A DNA stretch of 11,054 bases from JBOGXF01 sp050694275. Its GTDB lineage: Bacteria > Actinomycetota > CADDZG01 > WHSQ01. The translations under genes and the position numbers were made by a program. Positions 5,979 to 11,054 of this stretch are shown here, one piece after another. The stretch lies in contig JBOGXF010000030.1 of the NCBI GenBank assembly GCA_050694275.1, positions 1 to 11,054 of the forward strand. The letters run 5' to 3'. The first letter of the stretch is position 1; every line of letters begins with the position of its first letter. The notes below the pieces were generated by a model. The model saw only the letters and a list, made by a program, of their open reading frames with translations. It searched no databases and was not told the DNA's origin.

Positions 5979-7838
5979 ATGAGCGCACAGGTCGCGCCCC
6001 CTAAGGGGGGCGACCGCCAGACAGTCGATCGAGTAGTGATTCGCTTCGCCGGGGATTCCGGCGACGGGATGCAACTCACAGGGGACCGGTTCACTTCCGC
6101 CACCGCCTTCTTCGGCAACGACCTCTCGACCCTGCCCGACTTCCCGGCCGAGATCCGTGCCCCGGCCGGGACCATTCCCGGCGTCTCTGCGTTCCAGATC
6201 CATTTTGCCGATTACGACATCCTGACCCCGGGCGACCAGCCCGGAGTGCTCGTGGCAATGAATCCCGCGGCCCTGAAGGCGAACCTCAAAGACCTCATGG
6301 CCGGGGGACTGCTGATCGTCAACACCGACGCCTTCGAGAAGAGGAACCTCGATAAGGCGGGATTCGACACCAACCCGCTCCAGGATGGCTCATTGTCCGG
6401 CTATCAGGTCTACGAGATCCCGATGACGACGATGACGCTTCAGGCGATCAAGGACGTCGGGCTCAACAAGAAGGAAGCGGGCCGCAGCAAGAACATGTTC
6501 GCCCTCGGGGTTCTGTCGTGGATGTACGGGCGACCCATCGACCCCACGATCAACTGGCTCGAGAAGAAGTTCGCCAAGAAGCCCGCGATCCAGCAAGCGA
6601 ACGTCGCCGCGCTCAAGGCGGGGCACGCCTTCGGCGAAACCGCCGAGCTGTCCGCGTTCGAGATCAAGCCGGCGACGCTCGCTCCCGGGACGTACCTGCG
6701 CGTGACCGGCAACCAGGCTCTCGCCTACGGGCTCATCGCGGCCAGCGTGCAGTCGAAGCTCCCGATGTTCTTGGGCTCCTATCCGATCACCCCTGCTTCC
6801 GACATCCTGCACGAGCTGTCGCGCCACAAGAACTTCGGCATTCGGACACTCCAGGCCGAGGACGAGATCGCCGCAGCCGGGATGGCTCTGGGAGCCGCAT
6901 TCAGCGGCCACATAGGAGTGACCACGACGTCTGGGCCGGGGCTCGATCTCAAGTCCGAGACCATCGGGCTCGCGGTCGCCCTGGAGCTCCCGCTGGTGGT
7001 CGTCGACATCCAGCGAGGGGGGCCATCAACGGGACTCCCCACGAAGCCCGAGCAGTCCGACCTCCTGCACGCGATGTTCGGACGCCACGGCGAATCCCCG
7101 GTGCCGATCGTCGCCGCGTACAGCCCGCCCTCGTGCTTCTGGGCCGCGATCGAGGCGACCCGCATCGCGCTGAAGTACATGACGCCGGTGATCCTCTTGT
7201 CCGACGGTTACCTCGCCAACGGCGCCGAGCCGTGGCGGCTGCCGGCGGTCGAGAAGCTGCCGGACATCTCGGTGAGGTTCGTTTCGGATCCCAACGTCGG
7301 CGAGGACTTCTGGCCCTACCTGCGCGACGACACGACGCTCTCCAGGCCGTGGGCCATCCCCGGCACGCCGGGCCTTCAGCACCGCATCGGTGGGCTCGAG
7401 AAGGCCGACGGCACCGGAAACATCTCCTACGACCCCGACAACCATCACCTCATGACCCAGCTCCGCGCCGCCAAGGTCAAGGCCATCGAGGAAGACATCG
7501 ATCCTCTCGAGTGGCAGGGAGATGAGGACGCCAAAGTGCTCGTTCTCGGCTGGGGCTCGACCTACGGCGCAATCGGGGCCGCGTGCCGCAGACTCCACGC
7601 GCGCGGCAAGAAGGTCGCGCGCGCCCACCTCAAGCATCTGAACCCGTTTCCCAAGAACACCGAGGAGGTCTTGCGGCGCTTCGATGTCGTGGTCATCCCG
7701 GAGATGAACATGGGCCAGCTCTCGAAGCTGATCCGCTCTGACTTCCTCATCGATGCGGTGTCGATCAACAAGGTCAAGGGGCGGCCGTTCGGAGCCGGCG
7801 AGCTCGAACGAGCGATCGAGGAGCTGATCGACCGATGA
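5979..7838 (+). CDS. korA: 2-oxoglutarate:ferredoxin oxidoreductase, alpha subunit (gamma-alpha fusion)
   Basis: Large subunit of the thiamine-diphosphate enzyme that converts 2-oxoglutarate and CoA to succinyl-CoA and CO2 with reduction of ferredoxin, or the reverse. The 619 residues carry the gamma domain first (VIRFAGDSGDGMQLTGDRF at about 20-38, running to about 200). The alpha pyrimidine-binding domain follows, with YPITPAS at 268-274, the conserved RGGPSTGLPTK at 346-356 and a C-terminal domain with HLNPFP (553-558) and PEMNMGQL (574-581). This fused layout matches the oxygen-tolerant actinobacterial KorA (Rv2455c type) rather than the four-subunit enzymes of strict anaerobes. No Fe-S cysteine cluster is visible in this subunit. 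Its stop overlaps the korB ATG as ATGA. Substrate choice within the 2-oxoacid family is inferred from overall resemblance; another 2-oxoacid is possible. Confidence 0.93.
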   Translation: MSAQVAPPKGGDRQTVDRVVIRFAGDSGDGMQLTGDRFTSATAFFGNDLSTLPDFPAEIRAPAGTIPGVSAFQIHFADYDILTPGDQPGVLVAMNPAALKANLKDLMAGGLLIVNTDAFEKRNLDKAGFDTNPLQDGSLSGYQVYEIPMTTMTLQAIKDVGLNKKEAGRSKNMFALGVLSWMYGRPIDPTINWLEKKFAKKPAIQQANVAALKAGHAFGETAELSAFEIKPATLAPGTYLRVTGNQALAYGLIAASVQSKLPMFLGSYPITPASDILHELSRHKNFGIRTLQAEDEIAAAGMALGAAFSGHIGVTTTSGPGLDLKSETIGLAVALELPLVVVDIQRGGPSTGLPTKPEQSDLLHAMFGRHGESPVPIVAAYSPPSCFWAAIEATRIALKYMTPVILLSDGYLANGAEPWRLPAVEKLPDISVRFVSDPNVGEDFWPYLRDDTTLSRPWAIPGTPGLQHRIGGLEKADGTGNISYDPDNHHLMTQLRAAKVKAIEEDIDPLEWQGDEDAKVLVLGWGSTYGAIGAACRRLHARGKKVARAHLKHLNPFPKNTEEVLRRFDVVVIPEMNMGQLSKLIRSDFLIDAVSINKVKGRPFGAGELERAIEELIDR

Positions 7839-8899
7839 CCGAGCAGGAACAGGTCGTGATGAGTCGAGGCATCACCGAGCGTTCCGGCGGCGTTTCGACG
7901 CTCACGCGCAAGGACTTCGTCTCCGATCAGGAAGTCCGGTGGTGCCCGGGTTGCGGGGATTACGCGGTTCTGGCGGCGATCCAGAGCATGATGCCCGATC
8001 TCGGCATCCCGCTCGAGAAGATCGTGTTCGTGTCGGGCATCGGTTGCGCGTCGCGTTTTCCCTACTACATGAACACCTACGGCGTGCACGGCATACACGG
8101 TCGCGCGCCTGCAATCGCCACCGGGCTGGCGACCGCGCGTCCGGACCTCCACGTGTGGGTGGTGATGGGCGACGGCGACGCGTTGTCGATCGGTGGCAAT
8201 CACCTCATCCATGCGCTCAGGCGGAACGTGAACATGACTCTCTTGATGTTCAACAACCAGATCTACGGACTTACGAAGGGGCAGTACTCGCCCACCTCCG
8301 AGGAGGGGAAAGTCACGAAGTCGACGCCCTTCGGATCACTCGAGCGTCCGTTCAATCCGATCTCGGTCGCCCTCGGGGCCGAGGCGAGCTTCGTGGCGAG
8401 GACCATGGACATCGAGCGCAAGCATCTGCCGGTGATCGTCAAGCGGGCAGCCGAACACCGCGGCGCCGCGTTCGTCGAGATCTATCAGAACTGCAACATC
8501 TTCAACGACGGCGCGTTCGCGGCGCTGACCTCCAAGGAGGGTGGCAGCGCCAAACGCATCTATCTCGAGCACAGGCAACCGATCCGCTTCGGCCAGGACG
8601 GCGAGAAGGGCGTGGTCATGAAGCCTTCGGGCGAGCTTGAGATCGTGAATGTCGAGGATGTCGGAGCCGACAAGATCCTGAGTCACGACGAAAGCCGCGA
8701 CGATCCCTCTCTCGCCTTTGCGCTGTCGCGCCTCGCGAGCGGGCCCACGATGCCGACGCCCTTGGGAGTGTTCCGGTCGGTGGAGCGGCCCGTCTACGGC
8801 GACGCAATGGAACACCAGCTCCGGACTGCGGCCGAACAACAGGGCCCGGGCGACCTTCACCAACTGCTCAACTCCGGAGACGTCTGGACCGTCGAGTAA
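7835..8899 (+). CDS. korB: 2-oxoglutarate:ferredoxin oxidoreductase, beta subunit
   Basis: Beta subunit of 354 residues that binds thiamine diphosphate and the Fe-S cluster and forms the active site with KorA. CPGCGDY is at residues 37-43, supplying two of the cluster cysteines. The diphosphate-binding motif opens with GDGDALSIGG at 112-121 and closes with NNQIYGLTKGQ at 140-150. Further candidate cluster cysteines are Cys71 (GIGCASRFPYY) and Cys220 (YQNCNIFND). The ATG at 7835 overlaps the korA stop by four bases. An in-frame ATG at residue 9 is an alternative start, but the overlap favours the first. The last 100 residues, rich in charged residues, are typical of the actinobacterial form. 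Translation coupling should give equal amounts of the two subunits. Confidence 0.95.
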   Translation: MTEQEQVVMSRGITERSGGVSTLTRKDFVSDQEVRWCPGCGDYAVLAAIQSMMPDLGIPLEKIVFVSGIGCASRFPYYMNTYGVHGIHGRAPAIATGLATARPDLHVWVVMGDGDALSIGGNHLIHALRRNVNMTLLMFNNQIYGLTKGQYSPTSEEGKVTKSTPFGSLERPFNPISVALGAEASFVARTMDIERKHLPVIVKRAAEHRGAAFVEIYQNCNIFNDGAFAALTSKEGGSAKRIYLEHRQPIRFGQDGEKGVVMKPSGELEIVNVEDVGADKILSHDESRDDPSLAFALSRLASGPTMPTPLGVFRSVERPVYGDAMEHQLRTAAEQQGPGDLHQLLNSGDVWTVE

Positions 8900-9009
8900 T
8901 GGCCGGTGACCGTTCGCCCGAGGACGCGATCGAGAAGCGTGCCCGAGAGATTCCCGAATCGGACTCCCAATTCCTGTTCACTAATCGTTCTCTTCTAGTC
9001 GTTCCATGA
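8899..9009 (+). pseudogene. 36-codon ORF overlapping the korB stop; possible truncated gene
   Basis: An ATG shares its A with the korB TAA (TAATG) and opens a frame of 36 codons ending at TGA 9007-9009. The first 23 residues (MAGDRSPEDAIEKRAREIP...) are hydrophilic and look like the helical start of an ordinary protein. The rest runs into the end of the minus-strand nucleotidyltransferase gene, where the two overlap from 8981. The stop/start overlap is the arrangement used throughout this region for real coupled genes. I suspect a gene once followed korB and was cut off near base 8975 by arrival of the regulator/nucleotidyltransferase pair. It could equally be a chance short frame or a real small protein. 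No family is recognised. Confidence 0.35.
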
Positions 9010-9472
9010 GCCGGCGCAGCGTCGGTAGTTGCTCGCGGTCTCGCTCGCGGTTCGCTGCTTCTTTCGATCGGATGACATCCGCTATCGAGGCGACCCTTAC
9101 CTCGAGCCCATCGATCTCGATGGTGACCGCATCTCGGGAGAGATCCTTGTAACCCCGCGTGCCGGCGGGCTCGAAGACGAGATCGAGCGCGCCCCGGTCG
9201 GTTACCAGCATGAACAGTGAATCGCTCCTGAGAAACTCCGCAGTGAACTCTCGTTCGGAGAACTCGTCTTTTCTCGGGTCCCATTCTTTGGCGCCCAACT
9301 CGGTGAGGGCGCGGCCCAGTCGGGATAGGTTCGAGGGCTCGAGGGAAGGGCAGATGTCAACGTCGTCGGTCCGCAAGGGCGAGCCTTGAAGCGTCGCGGC
9401 AAGGGCACCGATGATGATGTAGTCGACGCGATGGTGATTCAGCGTTGCCAGGATGTGATCAGCGGCGAGCAC
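8981..9472 (-). CDS. Nucleotidyltransferase-fold protein, likely toxin-like partner (AbiEii/DUF6036-like)
   Basis: Protein of 163 residues starting with GTG and overlapping the end of the regulator gene by 14 bases. Residues 19-40 (IIIGALAATLQG...RTDDVDI) match the opening of the polymerase-beta-like nucleotidyltransferase fold: a hydrophobic strand, GA-A helix, and Asp37/Asp39 as metal ligands. Asp97 in ALDLVF is the probable third carboxylate. The C-terminal segment (ADVIRSKEAANRERD...LPTLRRL) resembles the end of AbiEii/DUF6036-type proteins. Such proteins are often paired with a helix-turn-helix protein in toxin-antitoxin or phage-defence modules, where some transfer nucleotides to tRNA ends. 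The activity here is not shown by the sequence. It lies convergent to korAB. Fold: fairly sure. Toxin role: inference from pairing. Confidence 0.75.
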   Translation of the reverse strand: MLAADHILATLNHHRVDYIIIGALAATLQGSPLRTDDVDICPSLEPSNLSRLGRALTELGAKEWDPRKDEFSEREFTAEFLRSDSLFMLVTDRGALDLVFEPAGTRGYKDLSRDAVTIEIDGLEVRVASIADVIRSKEAANRERDREQLPTLRRLMERLEEND

Positions 9473-9809
9473 GTGCGCGGTGACCTGGCGAGCGTTGAAC
9501 CACCCGAGCCGAGTGGGCCCATTCCTCGGTGGCGAGCATGTCCTGGTTACGTTCGAGCCGTTCCTTAGGCGTCATCCTTCGCCAGCGGGAGAGCACCGCT
9601 TCGGCCTGGGGGTCGGGCGCGGCAATCCGGGGATGCAACTCGAAGCCGCACGCCCGCACGGCACGCGTGACGGAATCGAACGAGGGCGAGCGGTCCCCTG
9701 ATTCCCAACGTGCGACGACGGGCTGCCTGGTCCCCAATCGCCGAGCGAGGTCTGTCTGCGTCAGCCCCGCCCTGCGCCTCGCTTCTCGTATTACCTGCCC
9801 TCCGGTCAT
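9459..9809 (-). CDS. XRE-family helix-turn-helix regulator, likely antitoxin/autorepressor
   Basis: DNA-binding protein of 116 residues. The helix-turn-helix spans residues 4-57: IREARRRAGLTQTDLARRLG then TRQPVVARWESGDRSPSFDSVTRAVRA, a standard XRE/Cro pattern with a WESG turn. Residues 58-116 form a helical, Arg-rich tail (RWRRMTPKERLERNQDML), possibly for contact with the partner protein. The ATG at 9809 is six bases after a perfect TATAAT, so the transcript probably has no leader. A perfect 16-bp palindrome overlaps the promoter and is the likely binding site of this protein. It is the first gene of a two-gene unit with the nucleotidyltransferase, as expected for an antitoxin that represses its own operon. 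Helix-turn-helix assignment is firm; antitoxin role is inference. Confidence 0.85.
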   Translation of the reverse strand: MTGGQVIREARRRAGLTQTDLARRLGTRQPVVARWESGDRSPSFDSVTRAVRACGFELHPRIAAPDPQAEAVLSRWRRMTPKERLERNQDMLATEEWAHSARVVQRSPGHRARARR

Positions 9810-9815
9810 GAGACG

Positions 9816-9843
9816 ATTATAACCAATTGGTTATCGGTTTCAG
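9816..9843 (-). promoter_or_regulatory. Promoter of the regulator/nucleotidyltransferase pair, leaderless
   Basis: On the minus strand, TATAAT (9821-9816) is a perfect -10. A 16-base spacer separates it from CTGAAA (9843-9838), four of six matches to TTGACA. Six bases lie between the -10 and the ATG, so transcription should start at or next to the start codon. There is no room for a ribosome-binding site. Confidence 0.7.
9819..9834. promoter_or_regulatory. 16-bp perfect palindromic operator
   Basis: ATAACCAATTGGTTAT is identical to its reverse complement. It covers the spacer and the first half of the -10 of the minus-strand promoter, so a bound dimer would block RNA polymerase. The regulator encoded immediately downstream is the obvious ligand. 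This AT-rich block stands out in the GC-rich surroundings. Confidence 0.7.
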
Positions 9844-9896
9844 CGAGATGCTTGGAGAGCAGCGTGCCCCAGAAGTCGCCGACGCGGCTCCACCAG

Positions 9897-9902
9897 TAGG
9901 CT
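9897..9902 (+). promoter_or_regulatory. Candidate -10 of the ilvG-like gene
   Basis: TAGGCT (TAnnnT) ends seven bases before the ATG at 9910. Only a weak AGG precedes that ATG, so a leaderless transcript is possible. No clear -35 is seen. The divergent minus-strand promoter is only about 55 bases away. Confidence 0.25.
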
Positions 9903-9909
9903 CCCGTCC

Positions 9910-11054
9910 ATGACTGAGCGAGTCCACGGTGGGATCGCGGTTGCCAGGGCCCTCAAGGCGCTCGGGGTCGAGCATCTGTTCACGCTCACGGGGGGGCACA
10001 TCTTCCCGATCCTCGACGGGTGCCATCAAGAGGGGATCAGGATCGTCGACACGCGGCACGAGCAGTCAGCCGCGTTTGCGGCCGAGGGATGGGGGCGGCT
10101 CACGCGCACCCTGGGTGTCGTTGCGATCACCGCCGGTCCCGGCGTGACCAACGCGATGAGCGCGTTCGCCCAGGCGCGCTTCAACCACGCGCCCGTGCTC
10201 GCCCTCGGCGGCCGGGCGCCGGAACATCGTTGGGGGCAGGGGAGCCTGCAGGAGATCGATCACGTTCCGTTCGTCGACCCCATCGCCCCGGCCCGCACGA
10301 TCAAGGAGCCGGCGTCGATTCAGTCCGGGGTGTTCGAGGCGGCGCACGCAGCGCTACTTCCGCCGCGCGGCCCCCACTTTGTCGATTTCCCGCTCGATCT
10401 GTTCTTCACCATGGTCGACGCGCCGAGTGCCGCGCCGGATCTCCTCAGCACGGCGTCTCCAGACCAGGGCGATGTCGACAAGGTGTGCGAGTTGCTCGAA
10501 GGCGCCACCCGGCCGATCGTCGTCGCCGGGTCCAACGTCTACCTCGATAGGGCCGAAGGCGGTTTGATCCGCCTCGCCGAGGCGGCCGAGGCCCCCATCT
10601 TTGTCAACGGCCAGGGCCGAGGATGCGTGCCGGCCGATCACCGCCTTGCGTTCGCTCGCAGCCGTTCGAAGGCGATGAAGGAGGCCGACCTCGTGGTCGT
10701 CGCCGGGACTCCGCTCGACTTCCGCCTGGGTTTCGGGCAGGGATTCGCCGAGGGGACAAAGATCGTTCATGTCGATTCGCACCCGTCCGGAATCGCACGA
10801 CATGTCGCCCTCGCCGCATCGGTTGTCGGCCCCCTCGATCAGACCCTCGAGGGAATCGCGGCCGGCATCGAGAAGTCGGCCGATTCCAAGGAATGGCTAG
10901 AGACGTTGCGTCGAGTCGAAGAGGAGAAGCGGGAGTCGGCACAAGCGGAGCTTCACTCGACCGCTACACCCATTCATCCCATGCGCATATACGGCGAGCT
11001 CGTGCCCTTGCTCGAGCGCGACGCGATCGTCGTCGGCGACGGGGGCGATTTCGT
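9910..11054 (+). CDS. ilvG: Acetolactate synthase-like thiamine-diphosphate enzyme, IlvG type (3' partial)
   Basis: First 381 codons of a thiamine-diphosphate enzyme of the acetolactate synthase superfamily, usually about 540-560 residues, cut by the window end. The N-terminal pyrimidine-binding domain (1 to about 165) contains TLTGGHIFPILDGCHQEGIR and the catalytic glutamate Glu51 in DTRHEQSAAFAAEGW. The stretch GGRAPEHRWGQGSLQEIDHV closely resembles mycobacterial IlvG (Rv1820) as I remember it. The central domain (about 185-320) includes PIVVAGSNVYLDRAEGG and VPADHRLAFARSRSKAM. GDGGDF at 376-381 opens the third domain; it is not the diphosphate-binding motif, which would lie outside the window. 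True acetolactate synthase activity is uncertain in this branch, so 2-oxoacid or acyl-CoA carboligase/lyase roles stay open. The ATG is the first start after an in-frame stop at 9820-9822. Confidence 0.9.
   Translation, partial: MTERVHGGIAVARALKALGVEHLFTLTGGHIFPILDGCHQEGIRIVDTRHEQSAAFAAEGWGRLTRTLGVVAITAGPGVTNAMSAFAQARFNHAPVLALGGRAPEHRWGQGSLQEIDHVPFVDPIAPARTIKEPASIQSGVFEAAHAALLPPRGPHFVDFPLDLFFTMVDAPSAAPDLLSTASPDQGDVDKVCELLEGATRPIVVAGSNVYLDRAEGGLIRLAEAAEAPIFVNGQGRGCVPADHRLAFARSRSKAMKEADLVVVAGTPLDFRLGFGQGFAEGTKIVHVDSHPSGIARHVALAASVVGPLDQTLEGIAAGIEKSADSKEWLETLRRVEEEKRESAQAELHSTATPIHPMRIYGELVPLLERDAIVVGDGGDF

Noticed and set aside
11035..11054. GDGGDF as the thiamine-diphosphate-binding motif of the IlvG-like enzyme
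   Set aside because: The position, near residue 377, corresponds to the start of the third domain; the true GDG...N motif should come about 50 residues later, outside the window.

Overview
The window is GC-rich, densely packed bacterial DNA, most likely from an actinobacterium. The evidence is a 7Fe ferredoxin of the FdxA type, a gamma-alpha fused 2-oxoglutarate:ferredoxin oxidoreductase (KorA/KorB), a decarboxylase-like protein close to mycobacterial IlvG, and frequent GTG starts with stop/start overlaps. The genus cannot be read from the sequence.

Bases 1-5043 hold a tightly coupled plus-strand operon of five genes: an ABC importer ATPase (5' end outside the window), one MalF/UgpA-type permease, a large GMC flavoprotein oxidoreductase with an extra N-terminal region and a four-cysteine cluster, a short-chain dehydrogenase, and a small lipoprotein. 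The junctions are ATGA, TAG|ATG, TGATG and GTGA, so the five are probably translated as a unit. The natural reading is uptake of an alcohol, polyol or sugar-like compound followed by its oxidation. No second permease or binding protein lies inside the window.

Bases 5079-8899 hold a ferredoxin-linked 2-oxoacid module: fdxA, a 70-residue orphan domain protein, korA and korB. Between the fdxA stop codon and the orphan protein sits a 160-bp non-coding element with perfect 12-bp terminal inverted repeats, an imperfectly palindromic body and a 5-bp target duplication (CTAGG) that includes the fdxA stop codon. It looks like a MITE-type miniature element. KorAB interconverts 2-oxoglutarate and succinyl-CoA with ferredoxin, and FdxA is the obvious partner.

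Bases 8899-9843 hold a minus-strand accessory pair, an XRE-type helix-turn-helix regulator followed by a nucleotidyltransferase-fold protein, arranged like a toxin-antitoxin or AbiE-like module. Its promoter has a perfect TATAAT six bases before the ATG, so the mRNA is probably leaderless, and a perfect 16-bp palindrome overlaps the promoter as a probable autorepressor site. A 36-codon stub overlapping the korB stop may be a gene cut short by arrival of this module.

Bases 9910-11054 hold the first about 381 codons of an IlvG-like thiamine-diphosphate enzyme that runs off the window. No tRNA, rRNA or CRISPR was seen, and no gene-free stretch exceeds 300 bases.
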